This document shows, piece by piece, positions 1 through 8,464 of a stretch of DNA of 64,000 bases. The notes below the pieces were generated by a model. The model was not told the DNA's origin and did not search any database. It saw nothing but the letters and a program-made list of their open reading frames with translations. Made by a program: the position numbers and the translations under genes. Source of the stretch: JARYGU01 sp033795365 (lineage in GTDB: Bacteria > Pseudomonadota > Alphaproteobacteria > Rhizobiales > Rhizobiaceae); contig JARYGU010000001.1 in assembly GCA_033795365.1 (NCBI GenBank), positions 248,001-312,000 on the forward strand, in the 5' to 3' direction. The first letter of the stretch is position 1. Each line of letters starts with the position of its first letter.

Positions 1-543
1 ATAGGAGCCGAGCGCCAGCGGTATACCCAGGAAGAGCGGCAAAACGCCCGCATACATCGGATGGCGCACCAGGCCGTAAGGCCCGCTCGATACGACCCGC
101 TGGCCTTCCCTCACCTCCACCGTCGCCGAAGCGTAGGAATTTTCCCGGAATACAAAATAGCAGGCGAGGAAACCGGCGGCGATCAGCACATGGCCGAGGA
201 CTACCATCGGCACCGGTACGACCGAGAAGCCGAAGCGATAGTCGAGCACCGAACCGATGAAGAGAGCAATGGTGACGATGCTCGTGAAAAGCTGGATCCG
301 CTTCTGCGAGGATTCCCGCTCAGCCGCAGGCCCCACCCGCAGGCGCCGTTCTATCAAGGCGGGATCGTGCTTCAGAAAATAGTATGTGAGCCCGGCACAC
401 CAAGCCGAGAAGTGGATCAGGAACAGCCAACCCTGCCAGTAGGATAGCGAGCCTGCGGCAAGAAAGATCATGATCGCCAGCGCGACGACGAAACCCAGCG
501 TGGCCTTGGCCGCCCGCTTTTCGAGATCGTCCGAACCGTCCAT
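1..543 (-). CDS. Isoprenylcysteine carboxyl methyltransferase-like membrane protein (3' end outside window)
   Basis: The reading frame opens at the ATG at 543-541 and is still open at base 1, so the C-terminus is missing; 181 codons are visible. Hydrophobic segments alternate with short loops, and the late motif GPYGLVRHPMYAG followed by LFLGIPLALGS is the hallmark of the ICMT/PEMT (phospholipid methyltransferase) fold, which binds S-adenosylmethionine at the membrane. Bacterial members methylate lipids or unknown small substrates, so no substrate is assigned. It is divergent from the small gene at 731. The family call is solid; the exact function is not known. Confidence 0.8.
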   Translation of the reverse strand, partial: MDGSDDLEKRAAKATLGFVVALAIMIFLAAGSLSYWQGWLFLIHFSAWCAGLTYYFLKHDPALIERRLRVGPAAERESSQKRIQLFTSIVTIALFIGSVLDYRFGFSVVPVPMVVLGHVLIAAGFLACYFVFRENSYASATVEVREGQRVVSSGPYGLVRHPMYAGVLPLFLGIPLALGSY

Positions 544-730
544 GGCCTGCCCTCCGCCCCGATGGAAATCCGTCTTCAGGAAAGCTGGGATCAGGTCCCC
601 TCTTTTCAATACCCGGCGGCTGCGACATTGCCGGCGCTCCGGCGCTTTGCGGAAGCAGGAAAGGGAATAAACGCGTTGCGCCGCCGTTTTCGAGCGTAAC
701 GATTCGATCATGCGACGACAGGAGATTTCC

Positions 731-982
731 ATGACACGTTTGCTCAATGCGGGACTGGCGGTTGCGCTTGCCGCCGCGGCGCTGGCGGCGACTCCGCTTT
801 CCGCCTCCGCCGAAGAGACCTTCGGCCAGCCGCCGGCAATCTTCATCGACGACGATGATGATGAAGACCGGCATTACATGCGGTGGCGTTACGGCTACGA
901 TGACGAGGACGACGGCGGCTGGCGCTGGCGGCACGACCGGCAGATGTGGTCCAGCGACGATGATGATGACGACGACGATTGA
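731..982 (+). CDS. Small exported Asp-rich protein
   Basis: This codes for 83 residues. The ATG at 731 is preceded by AGGAG at 719-723 with good spacing, which favours it over an in-frame start at 710. Residues 1-27 form a clear signal peptide (positively charged start, Leu/Ala core, ASA end). The mature part of about 55 residues is extraordinarily acidic, with runs of five and eight Asp broken by Trp/Arg/Tyr-rich stretches (RWRYGYDDED, WRWRHDR). No domain is recognised. It might bind calcium or other cations in the periplasm, which is inference only. It faces the S8 protease gene, which also has a poly-Asp tract. Confidence 0.75.
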   Translation: MTRLLNAGLAVALAAAALAATPLSASAEETFGQPPAIFIDDDDDEDRHYMRWRYGYDDEDDGGWRWRHDRQMWSSDDDDDDDD

Positions 983-998
983 CGGAGCAGTCCTCCGC

Positions 999-1026
999 GA
1001 AGCCCTCCCGAGCGGAGGGCTTCTTT
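999..1026 (+). terminator. Rho-independent terminator of the Asp-rich protein gene
   Basis: A perfect 10-bp stem (999-1008 with 1014-1023) has a 5-base loop and is followed by TTT. It starts 16 bases after the stop codon at 980-982. Confidence 0.85.
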
Positions 1027-1075
1027 AGGGTCAAAACTCCATCAGGCCATGGCTTCTGTTGAAGTTTTGACCCTA
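1026..1075. repeat. Inverted repeat (13-bp arms) at a convergent gene junction
   Basis: The arm TAGGGTCAAAACT at 1026-1038 is exactly complementary to 1063-1075, leaving a 24-base loop that itself contains the small dyad CCAT-N6-ATGG. The right arm overlaps the stop codon of the S8 protease gene, so the hairpin could serve as that gene's terminator or 3' stabiliser. A related sequence (AGGCCAAAACTCAATCAGG...) lies at 14583-14603, also over the stop codon of a minus-strand gene. Confidence 0.6.
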
Positions 1076-2371
1076 GGGCATTGCCGAAGCGCTCGCCATG
1101 CAGGCGGGCATCTGAAGCAGGCCCCAGCCATAGACGGGGTCCCTGCCCTTTTCGCCGAGGTCGATCGCCTTTTGCGCAAGCAGCTCGACGAGATCGGAGG
1201 ACGGTTTTTCGGGTTGCTCCTTTCGCATGATCGCTATGGCCGATGTCACGAAGGGCGCGGCATAGGACGTGCCGGAGCGCAGCCGTCCGCCGGATATGGA
1301 TGCCGCCGCCCACAGGCGGACGCCGGGAGCGGCGAAGTCGATGTGCTCTCCCGAGCCGGATTGCCGGTAGATGCGGTTTTCCCGGTCGACTGCCGTCACC
1401 GCGATCACCTGCGGGTAGCCGGCCGGATAGGCCGGGGCCGCCCGAGGGCCGGCATTGCCGGCAGCAGCCACGACGGGGATGCCCCGCTCCGCAAGAGCGG
1501 CAACCGCCCTTTCGAGCAGGAGATTGCCGGGTCCGGAAAAGCTCATGTTGATCACATCCGGGTTCCGCTCGGCGAGCTTCTCGATGCTGCGGACGATATC
1601 GAATATGTCGGCGTTCTCCTGCCCGCCCGAGGAGCGATGAAACGCTTCGGCGACAAGGAGGCGGGCTTTCGGCAGGACGCCGGGAGTGCGGCTGCCGCTT
1701 TGTCCGCCGATAAGCAGAGCAACGGCCGTCCCGTGGATCTTCGAGGCGGCGCGGCGGCTTTCGTCGAGGATGGCAATGGTTTCGACCTGTCCGGGGGCGA
1801 AGGAGGGATGTTTTTCGTTCACTCCCGTCTCGATGATCCCGATCGTCGGCGCCAGATCGCAGGTGGCGGCCGATCGCCAGCCGATCATTTCGAACGCTGC
1901 GCAGCCGTCGGGGCCGCATGTCAGCTCTTCGGGCTGGTAAAGATGATTGAGATCGAGCACCGCCTGCGTCACGACCTGTCCGATCTGCTGGCGGGCGGCC
2001 TCCAGCGATACGCCCGCTGGCGGACGAAGACGCGCGACATCAGCCCCGATCAGGTCGATCCGGTCGCGCGAAACGATGGTGAACCCAAGGGCGGAAATGG
2101 CGTCGAGCGCAGCGGAATCCGGAACGGCCACGACGAATTCGGGAGACAGCGGGCGCCTGACGGGCGCGCGGTAAACCCGGCCGCCGTCATCATCATCGTC
2201 ATCGTCGTCGTCGTCATCGTCATCGCGATCGTCATCCCAATCGTCGTCATCGGCGAGGGCGAGCGAAACCGCATGAAACTCGCCTCCCCGCCGGCCGGCC
2301 ACCTCCAGGGCATCCAGAACGAAGACCAGGAGGAAAGAGCAGAGAAAGGTCTTCAGCGGAATATGCTTCAT
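1073..2371 (-). CDS. Subtilisin-like (S8) exported serine protease with poly-Asp tract
   Basis: The protein is 432 residues with an N-terminal signal/anchor (about residues 1-40). An Asp-rich tract at 41-62, containing a run of 13 Asp, follows directly. The peptidase S8 domain covers about 170-420: IGIIETGV (175-184) at the catalytic-Asp block, HGT with His213, the oxyanion-hole Asn in AAAGNAG (Asn306), and the Ser block GTSYAAP (Ser369). Notably the first triad position is Glu181 where the family has Asp. It is divergent from the ECF sigma/anti-sigma pair, which suggests an envelope-stress function. It may be a low-activity protease or a pseudo-enzyme. Confidence 0.85.
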   Translation of the reverse strand: MKHIPLKTFLCSFLLVFVLDALEVAGRRGGEFHAVSLALADDDDWDDDRDDDDDDDDDDDDDGGRVYRAPVRRPLSPEFVVAVPDSAALDAISALGFTIVSRDRIDLIGADVARLRPPAGVSLEAARQQIGQVVTQAVLDLNHLYQPEELTCGPDGCAAFEMIGWRSAATCDLAPTIGIIETGVNEKHPSFAPGQVETIAILDESRRAASKIHGTAVALLIGGQSGSRTPGVLPKARLLVAEAFHRSSGGQENADIFDIVRSIEKLAERNPDVINMSFSGPGNLLLERAVAALAERGIPVVAAAGNAGPRAAPAYPAGYPQVIAVTAVDRENRIYRQSGSGEHIDFAAPGVRLWAAASISGGRLRSGTSYAAPFVTSAIAIMRKEQPEKPSSDLVELLAQKAIDLGEKGRDPVYGWGLLQMPACMASASAMP

Positions 2372-2553
2372 GGCAAGGGTCCTTTGCGCCGCCCGGCGGA
2401 ACTGATTTTAACGCGCAGCGCGCGAAAGAGGATACACACTACGTCCTCGATTTAATTCATTCTAACGACCGCGTCCTTTCACACGGCAGTCATCGTATCC
2501 AAACGTCGTGTGGCAGCGGTTATTCCCGATCGGCAGATTTTTTTCAGGGCGAT

Positions 2554-2578
2554 GGAATAAGTTTTCAACCGTTCCGTT
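2554..2578 (+). promoter_or_regulatory. Candidate ECF-sigma promoter
   Basis: GGAAT at 2554-2558 and CGTT at 2575-2578 are separated by 16 bases, the geometry of many ECF promoters (GGAAC-N16/17-CGTT type). It lies 34 bp before the sigma gene start, consistent with autoregulation. The -35 element differs from the usual consensus at one base. Confidence 0.5.
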
Positions 2579-2611
2579 CTAGCGGAGAATGAACCGGATC
2601 CAGAGGTGCCG

Positions 2612-3148
2612 ATGACCGATGACGCGAAAGGACGAATGGTGAGCATGTTGCCGCGGCTGCGGGCTTTCGCGCTGTCGCTCACCCGCTCCAGGACGGAGGC
2701 GGACGATCTCGTTCAGGCCGCCTGCGAGCGTGCCTTGCATTCCCTCCACACCTTCCGGGAAGGCTCGAATTTCGACGCGTGGCTTTTCCGCATCCTGCGC
2801 AACCTCTGGATCGACGGCTATCGCCGCGCGCGCCGCGAGGTGCTGGTGGACATGGCGGAGCCGGAGCACGACCATGCCGGAGAAGACGGCCGCCATACGA
2901 TGGAGGCAAGGCAGACGCTCAGGGCGACGATGCGGGCCATCGACGATCTGCCGGAAGAGCAGCGCTCGATCCTGATCCTCATCTGCGTGGACGGGCTGAG
3001 CTATCGGGATGCCGCGGAGGTTCTGGACATACCGATCGGCACCGTGATGAGCCGGCTGGCGCGGGCGCGCCAGTATCTGACGGCAACGGTCTCCGGCAAT
3101 CCGGAAATGCCTTCCGGTCAGATGCCGAGAACAGGGGAAGCCCAATGA
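2612..3148 (+). CDS. ECF-type RNA polymerase sigma factor
   Basis: The protein is 178 residues. Region 2 (about 12-80) includes DDLVQAACERAL and FDAWLFRILRNLWIDGYRRAR; region 4 (about 108-160) includes LPEEQRSILILICVDGLSY and IPIGTVMSRLARAR, the usual ECF signatures. The ATG at 2612 is preceded by AGAGG at 2602-2606. The stop overlaps the start of the anti-sigma gene as ATGA, so the two are translationally coupled. It probably directs transcription of itself and of envelope genes such as the divergent S8 protease, but no stimulus can be read from the sequence. Confidence 0.92.
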   Translation: MTDDAKGRMVSMLPRLRAFALSLTRSRTEADDLVQAACERALHSLHTFREGSNFDAWLFRILRNLWIDGYRRARREVLVDMAEPEHDHAGEDGRHTMEARQTLRATMRAIDDLPEEQRSILILICVDGLSYRDAAEVLDIPIGTVMSRLARARQYLTATVSGNPEMPSGQMPRTGEAQ

Positions 3149-3885
3149 CCAAACCGGGAATGACGGACGAAATGTTGATGGCCTTTGTGGACGGCGAACT
3201 TGACGAGGCTTCCGCGGCGGCGGTTTCAAGCGCCGCCGCCGGAGATCCCGAGCTTTCGAGACGCATAGACAGTTTCAAGGTATCGCGCCGCCTCGCGCGC
3301 GAGGCCTTCGGCGATCTGCTGAGCGAGCCGCCGCCAGACCGGCTGATAAATGCCATCATGGCGGCGGACGTCCCCGCCGGCAACGTCGTTCCCCTGAAAA
3401 GGCATCCGAGGTTCGCATCGCGGGCGCTGCTGCCGCTGGCCGCATCCCTGCTTCTCGCCGTCGGATTCGGCGGGGGGTTCTGGTTCGCCGACCGCACGGA
3501 CGCCTCCGGCGGAGGGCTGATCAGCAGTGCAGGCGAGATCGCCTCGCTGCTTGCCGACAGGCCCAGCGGCTCGGCAACCACCGTCAGCCTCGACGGCCGG
3601 GATGCGAATTTCATCGCGCTCGGAAGCTATCGGGTCACGGGAGGCATATGCCGGATGTTCCGGGTCGAATACCCGCAGGACGCCGTGCGCGGCCTGGCAT
3701 GCGACCGCGGCGCCGGCTTTTCCGTCGACGTCGCCGTCTCGGAGGGCTCGGGGACGACCGGTTTCACGCCGGCATCGGATCTGGCGGCCTCGACCGTGGA
3801 TGCCTATCTCGACACCCTGGAAGCCGAAGGCCCCCTCGACAAGGAGGAGGAGGGCCGGATACTCGCACCCGGCAAGGCCAGATAG
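3145..3885 (+). CDS. Membrane anti-sigma factor
   Basis: The protein is 246 residues. The N-terminus (DEMLMAFVDGELDEAS) is the typical anti-sigma start, with a small helical cytoplasmic domain to about residue 90, a single membrane segment at about 94-115 (LLPLAASLLLAVGFGGGFWF) and a periplasmic domain of about 130 residues. The HxxxCxxC zinc motif of ZAS anti-sigmas is absent. It overlaps the sigma gene by four bases. Its role would be to hold the sigma factor at the inner membrane until an extracytoplasmic signal releases it. Confidence 0.88.
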   Translation: MTKPGMTDEMLMAFVDGELDEASAAAVSSAAAGDPELSRRIDSFKVSRRLAREAFGDLLSEPPPDRLINAIMAADVPAGNVVPLKRHPRFASRALLPLAASLLLAVGFGGGFWFADRTDASGGGLISSAGEIASLLADRPSGSATTVSLDGRDANFIALGSYRVTGGICRMFRVEYPQDAVRGLACDRGAGFSVDVAVSEGSGTTGFTPASDLAASTVDAYLDTLEAEGPLDKEEEGRILAPGKAR

Positions 3886-4061
3886 CCGGCGAAGCCCGGC
3901 ATCTCCGGCCGCAGCGTCGGTCGAGGTCCAACCGCGTCGCGGTCCTTCAGACCACGATACACGACACAAGAAACCTCTCCCTGCGGCGGGCGGGGAGAAG
4001 GCGACCGGCAGGCGGATGAGGGGAAAATCCCGATTGCTTCGCGTACCGTGCGCGACATGCC

Positions 4062-5312
4062 TCAGTTGACGTTGCGCTGGGCCACGACCTTGTCGGCCAG
4101 GAACAGCGTGACGCGCACGATATCTCCGGCCTTTATCGGTTCGTATTCGGCGATCGCCGTTTCGCGATAGGCGCCATCGACGAGCCTGATGGCGGAAAAG
4201 CGCACCGTCAGTTCCTGATCCGCTTCCGCGGCCCTTTGGACGGCGATGCCGAGCTCGGCCATGGACTGGACGACGAAAGCCATCTTGCGGCGAAGGCGCA
4301 GCGTGTCGAGATCGATCTCGCGAATATCCCTGGCAGCATCGTTCCGGCGCTGGTCCTGCAATGTCAGGAGACGTCCTTCGATTTCGGCGAGGTTCTGGCG
4401 CGCCCGCGCGAGGAACGAGCCGAACTCCAGCGCATCGCGATTTGTCGCGGAAAGCTCCCTCTGCTTCTCGCGCAACTGCGTCTTCGCCGTCAGCCCCCTG
4501 TCGACGAGGCTCTTGGCTGCGGTCACATCCTCGTTGAGCAGCGCAACCTCCTCGTCACGCAGCTTGCCGCTTTTCTCGAGCGTCGCGATTTCCTCGATGA
4601 AGCCGTGCCTCTGCCGCTCCAGGCTCCTTTTCTCGGCCTCCAACGCGGATAGCCGCTGGTCATAGAGCTTGCGCTCGGAGTCGATCACGCGCCGGGCGGC
4701 TGCCGGATCCTGCCGGCTGCTCCCCGGATCGAAGACATATTCGAAAGGTTCGTCGTTCATTTCGGCTTCAAGCCGCGCGCGCTTGACCTCCTGCCCGAAG
4801 ATCTGGAGGCCGATATCCTCATATTCCTGGCGCAAGGCCACCATCTGCATTCCGGGAATGTCGCCTTGCGTCGTCTTCTCGCGAAGGCCGCCGCTGAGCG
4901 CGAAGAGCTCGAGAACGATCATGCCGGGGCGAAATTCGTACTTTCCGGGCCGCTGCACCTCTCCGAGGACGAAGACCGGCGCGTATTCCTTGACCGCCAC
5001 CGCGACGGAAAGGTTCGCGATGTGCTCCTTCAGATCGTTGCCTATCCGATCGCCGATCTCCGTCACCGTCTTGCCGCTGACCGGAATGTTGCCGAGGACG
5101 GGATAGCCGATGCTGCCGTCGGGGCTCACGGGAAACGAGCCCGAGAGCTGGGTGTCGCCATAAACCGTGACGAGAAGGACGTCACCGGGGGCGACCCGGT
5201 AGTCCGAGGTCTGCGCGCTGGCAGGCTGCCATGCAAGCATCAGGGCGGCAAGCGCTGCGAAAGCCAGGAATATGCGCGAAAGCAAAAAGATCGGAGAGGT
5301 CTGCCCGTTCAT
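4062..5312 (-). CDS. Polysaccharide export protein (Wza/ExoF-like)
   Basis: The protein is about 416 residues. A signal peptide ends near PASAQ; then the poly_export domain (YRVAPGDVLLVTVYGD... SPDGSIGYPVLGNIPV) and an SLBB-like segment (PVFVLGEVQRPGKYEF). A long coiled-coil region (about 190-350, many Glu/Arg/Leu heptads) and a short C-terminal domain follow. The size and the coiled coil resemble ExoF of Sinorhizobium rather than the smaller enteric Wza. The ATG at 5312 has AAAGG upstream; a GTG at 5321 is the alternative. It lies about 20 bases after the Wzc-like gene and forms an operon with it. Its role is export of the polymerised EPS across the periplasm and outer membrane. Confidence 0.88.
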   Translation of the reverse strand: MNGQTSPIFLLSRIFLAFAALAALMLAWQPASAQTSDYRVAPGDVLLVTVYGDTQLSGSFPVSPDGSIGYPVLGNIPVSGKTVTEIGDRIGNDLKEHIANLSVAVAVKEYAPVFVLGEVQRPGKYEFRPGMIVLELFALSGGLREKTTQGDIPGMQMVALRQEYEDIGLQIFGQEVKRARLEAEMNDEPFEYVFDPGSSRQDPAAARRVIDSERKLYDQRLSALEAEKRSLERQRHGFIEEIATLEKSGKLRDEEVALLNEDVTAAKSLVDRGLTAKTQLREKQRELSATNRDALEFGSFLARARQNLAEIEGRLLTLQDQRRNDAARDIREIDLDTLRLRRKMAFVVQSMAELGIAVQRAAEADQELTVRFSAIRLVDGAYRETAIAEYEPIKAGDIVRVTLFLADKVVAQRNVN

Positions 5313-5330
5313 TGGCTTCACCTTTGCCCT

Positions 5331-7520
5331 TCAAATTTTCGCCACCAGAGGTTCGGTTTTCGCCGAATCCGGTCGCCGGACCGGCCATGACAGCGCCGGG
5401 CGGCCGGAAACGGGCGAGAACATGAGCCGCTGCTGCAGGCTTCGGCGGGCGACGCCGTTCAGGATGACCCCGCCGATGCTCTGTCCGGCGGCGCGCATCC
5501 TGCGCATCAGGGCCATCGCTTTGGCCACGCGCGCATCCTCGTCGCGCACGACGACGAGCGTCGTGTCCGCCAGCGCCGCAATGCGCATCATGTCGAATCC
5601 CGACGCGGCCGACGGCATGTCGATCAGCACCAGATCGTATCGCCGCTTCAGCTCCGCGATCAGTTTCGGGAACTTGTCGTTTCCGATGATGAATTCCGAG
5701 GGCGCCTCGCTCGTCTTGGCGCAGACCATGTCGACGCGGGAGGAATGGTCGCTCTGGATGATGCCGTCCAGCGAAAAGTCGTCGCGGATGGCCTGCTCCA
5801 GATGCGCCGAGGGCTGTATGTAGAATTCCCTGCCGACGCCCGGATTGCGCAAGTTGGCGTCGACTATGACGGGCCTGATGCCGGCAGCGGCCAAGGAGCG
5901 CGCGAGACTTGCGGCAACGAAGGTCTTGCCTTCCCCGTCTTCGGCCGAAGCGATCGCTATGGCGGGAACGGAGCCCGGCTTGTCCAGGAGTTTGAGATAA
6001 CCCTGAAGATCGGCAAGGACGCGGGCGAAAGGCGAGCGCCCGTCCCGCACCAGCGCCTGAACGCGCTGGCGCTCCGCCGGGGAGAGCTCCGGTATCTTGC
6101 CGATCACCGGAACGCCGGATTTCTGTTCGATCGCCTCGGGAGAGAGCCGCAGGCTTCGCCTGAGCTCCAGGAGGAAGATCGCGCCGAGGCCTCCCGATGT
6201 TCCAAGGAGGAAGCCGCCCAGCAGCCATGTCAGGAGATCCGGGCTGTAGGGCCTGTCGCTCGGCATTGCGCGCGAGATCATGCGCGCCTCCGCGGCGGCC
6301 AGACCATCCTGTTCGATCGTCTGCTTGTAACGGGTCAGATAGCTCTCGTAGATAGCGCGGTTGGCGCTTGCCTCGCGATCGAGCTGATCCGCCTGGACAA
6401 GCGCCTGGCTGGCCGAGGCCATTTCGCCCTGCATTTCGCGAAGGCTTGCCTCCACGCCTTCCTGCTGGCGGCGGTTGACGTCGATCTCGTTGCGCAGGCT
6501 GTTGACGATCTGGTTCACCTCCGCCGCGATCTGCCGCCTGAGAGCGCTGATCTGGGAATGCAGCTGCGGCAGGCGCGGGTTCTTCAAGGCGCCGCTTTCG
6601 TTGATTTCCGCAAGATCCCGCTTGATCTTGGCTTCTTCGGCGCGAAGCGCCTGGATGGCGGGGGAATCCAGCACCTCGGCCAAGGCCAGACCGTCGCTGC
6701 CCAGCGCGCTGAGCGCGGTCGAAAGCCGCGCCTGCGAACCCGCGAGCTTGCCGCGAAGGCTCGCCAGTTCGGCATTCAGCCCGGCAATCTGCTGGGCAAG
6801 CAGGGTCGTTCCGTTGGACTTCACGATGCCTGCCTGCTCGCGGAAGGAGGTGGCGGCCCGCTCCGATTTCTCGAGCTTGTCGCGAAGACTGACGAGCTTG
6901 TCGCCCAGCCAGTCGCTGACCCGCTTGGTGGCGGTGGTCTGAAGGTCGATCTGGTAATCGATATACGCCTCGCCATAGGCATTGGCCACGGTTGCGGCAT
7001 AATCGGGGTCGCGGCCCTGAAATGCGATATAGATCGTGTAGGACCGGCCGTCGTTCACGACCCGCACATTGGAGAGAAGTTGATCAACCAGGGCGCGATC
7101 CTCGGCAGACTGGGCGGGCAGCGGCGTTTCCTTTTCCTGCCCGCCGCTCAATCTGGCGACCTTTCCGCTTTCCGCGCCGCCGGGCGCCTCGACCTGGACG
7201 CCCCGGCTGCGCAGCAGTGCCAGGACCCTCTCCGCCATCATGCGCGAGCCTATGATGTCGAGTTCGGTGCGCAGCACCGGACTTTCCTGCGGCAGGGGAG
7301 ACACGACCGATTCCGTCGGCAAGGCCTGCAGCTTGCGCACATCGAGCGCGAGCACGGCTTCCGAGCGATACCGCACGGGTGCGTTCAGATACCCGGCCAG
7401 CCCGATGGCGAGACCCGCCGCCGTGCACGAGAGCAGAAGAAGCTTTCTGTTCATCAGGGCGGCAAGAAACCGCGGCATGGGGGCGTCGTCATTCGCCGGC
7501 ACTGCTTCCAACCAGATCAT
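5331..7520 (-). CDS. Wzc/ExoP-like polysaccharide co-polymerase with BY-kinase domain
   Basis: The protein is 729 residues. The ATG at 7520 has a strong CAGGAG 7 bases upstream, which favours it over an in-frame start at 7553. Membrane segments lie near residues 27-45 and 429-453 and flank a long periplasmic coiled-coil (Wzz) region. The C-terminal P-loop domain shows Walker A SAEDGEGKT (Lys532) and Walker B LVLIDMPS (Asp634). The Walker A' block reads VIVDANLR, with Asn where BY-kinases have a second Asp, and the C-terminus has no tyrosine cluster. It sets EPS chain length with its partner export protein downstream. Autokinase activity is therefore in doubt. Confidence 0.9.
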   Translation of the reverse strand: MIWLEAVPANDDAPMPRFLAALMNRKLLLLSCTAAGLAIGLAGYLNAPVRYRSEAVLALDVRKLQALPTESVVSPLPQESPVLRTELDIIGSRMMAERVLALLRSRGVQVEAPGGAESGKVARLSGGQEKETPLPAQSAEDRALVDQLLSNVRVVNDGRSYTIYIAFQGRDPDYAATVANAYGEAYIDYQIDLQTTATKRVSDWLGDKLVSLRDKLEKSERAATSFREQAGIVKSNGTTLLAQQIAGLNAELASLRGKLAGSQARLSTALSALGSDGLALAEVLDSPAIQALRAEEAKIKRDLAEINESGALKNPRLPQLHSQISALRRQIAAEVNQIVNSLRNEIDVNRRQQEGVEASLREMQGEMASASQALVQADQLDREASANRAIYESYLTRYKQTIEQDGLAAAEARMISRAMPSDRPYSPDLLTWLLGGFLLGTSGGLGAIFLLELRRSLRLSPEAIEQKSGVPVIGKIPELSPAERQRVQALVRDGRSPFARVLADLQGYLKLLDKPGSVPAIAIASAEDGEGKTFVAASLARSLAAAGIRPVIVDANLRNPGVGREFYIQPSAHLEQAIRDDFSLDGIIQSDHSSRVDMVCAKTSEAPSEFIIGNDKFPKLIAELKRRYDLVLIDMPSAASGFDMMRIAALADTTLVVVRDEDARVAKAMALMRRMRAAGQSIGGVILNGVARRSLQQRLMFSPVSGRPALSWPVRRPDSAKTEPLVAKI

Positions 7521-7549
7521 TGGCGGACTCCTGCGGGAAGGGGATTGGT

Positions 7550-8338
7550 TCAAACCCTGGGTTGGTCGAACGTCAGTTCACCTATCTTGCAGGCAACCTC
7601 CGTGCGGTTGGTCGCTCCGAGCTTTTTCATGATGTTGCGAATGTGCACCTTCACCGTGCTCTCGCACAGATCCAGCTCATGGGCGATGATCTTGTTCGCC
7701 TTGCCCCGCCGCAGTGCGTCGGCCACGGCCGACTGGCGCACCGTGAAGGAATATCCGGGCCTCGGCTGGCGAATCGCCTGAACACCCAACAGGCCACGCA
7801 TCGCCAAGATGCTGCTTGCCGGTACGAACTTGCCGCCGGCGATGGCAAGGGCGATTGCCTGTACGCAGACCTCAATTCCGACGGATGTCGGAATATAGCC
7901 CCGCACACCGACGCCGATGAACTTGAGGATGGTGGCGAGATCCTGATTGTGCGCAAGCACCACGACCGGGATCGGGTCGAGCGTCGAGACGAGCTCGGCG
8001 ATCTCTTCGACAAGGGCGGTATTGTCTGCGTCGGCGCTGCCGGCGTTGAAAAGAACCGCCCGCAAGGCGCCGGCGTCGCTTCTGGACTTCTTCAGGTCCT
8101 CCAGATTGGAAAAGGTAAAAAGCCTGAGGCCGACATTGTGATTGGCAAGGCTGGTCGCCAGGCATTCACGCTCGAGATTCCTCTTGTCGACAATCGCCAG
8201 AAAGTCCGTTGCGGCATATTTCGGATGGCTCTGCTCCTGCAGGCGCCGCAGTTCCGAAATGTTCTTTATATCTTGAAGCTGTATGCTATCGCGGAGTTCT
8301 ACTTCCTCCGACCACGAGTAAAATCCATATTCATCCAT
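7550..8338 (-). CDS. LuxR-family regulator with degenerate receiver domain
   Basis: The protein is 262 residues. A receiver-like domain at about 45-170 is degenerate: the phospho-acceptor block reads VLFNAGS (Asn98 for Asp), the acidic pair is IVDK, and the conserved Lys after GYIP is Thr. The C-terminal LuxR helix-turn-helix (about 195-258) is intact (NKIIAHELDLCESTVKVHIRNIMKKLGATNRTEV). It is a close paralogue of the gene at 23690. GGAG sits 6 bases before the ATG. It lies directly upstream of the Wzc/Wza-like operon, so it is a likely EPS regulator that works without phosphorylation, perhaps by ligand or protein binding. Confidence 0.85.
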   Translation of the reverse strand: MDEYGFYSWSEEVELRDSIQLQDIKNISELRRLQEQSHPKYAATDFLAIVDKRNLERECLATSLANHNVGLRLFTFSNLEDLKKSRSDAGALRAVLFNAGSADADNTALVEEIAELVSTLDPIPVVVLAHNQDLATILKFIGVGVRGYIPTSVGIEVCVQAIALAIAGGKFVPASSILAMRGLLGVQAIRQPRPGYSFTVRQSAVADALRRGKANKIIAHELDLCESTVKVHIRNIMKKLGATNRTEVACKIGELTFDQPRV

Positions 8339-8464
8339 GACCCTCTCCGTTTTCTCGATATGTCATTTTCGATTACGGTACGGATTTTTGGTTCAACCCC
8401 CACGGAACACTTTATGTTAACAATTTCTGTAATAAAATAAACTAAAACATCGAAATAGGCCGGT

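Noticed and set aside
320..934. A 204-residue minus-strand reading frame
   Set aside because: It overlaps the methyltransferase-like gene and the Asp-rich gene, is Arg/Gly-rich and has no family features; it is a shadow of high-GC coding DNA.
941..980. The GAC/GAT repeats as a tandem DNA repeat or CRISPR-like array
   Set aside because: They are simple codon repeats for the Asp tail of a coding gene, with no spacers.
5745..7781. A 678-residue plus-strand reading frame opposite the Wzc-like gene
   Set aside because: It is antisense to a clearly conserved gene, crosses into the LuxR gene, and has the composition of an antisense shadow.
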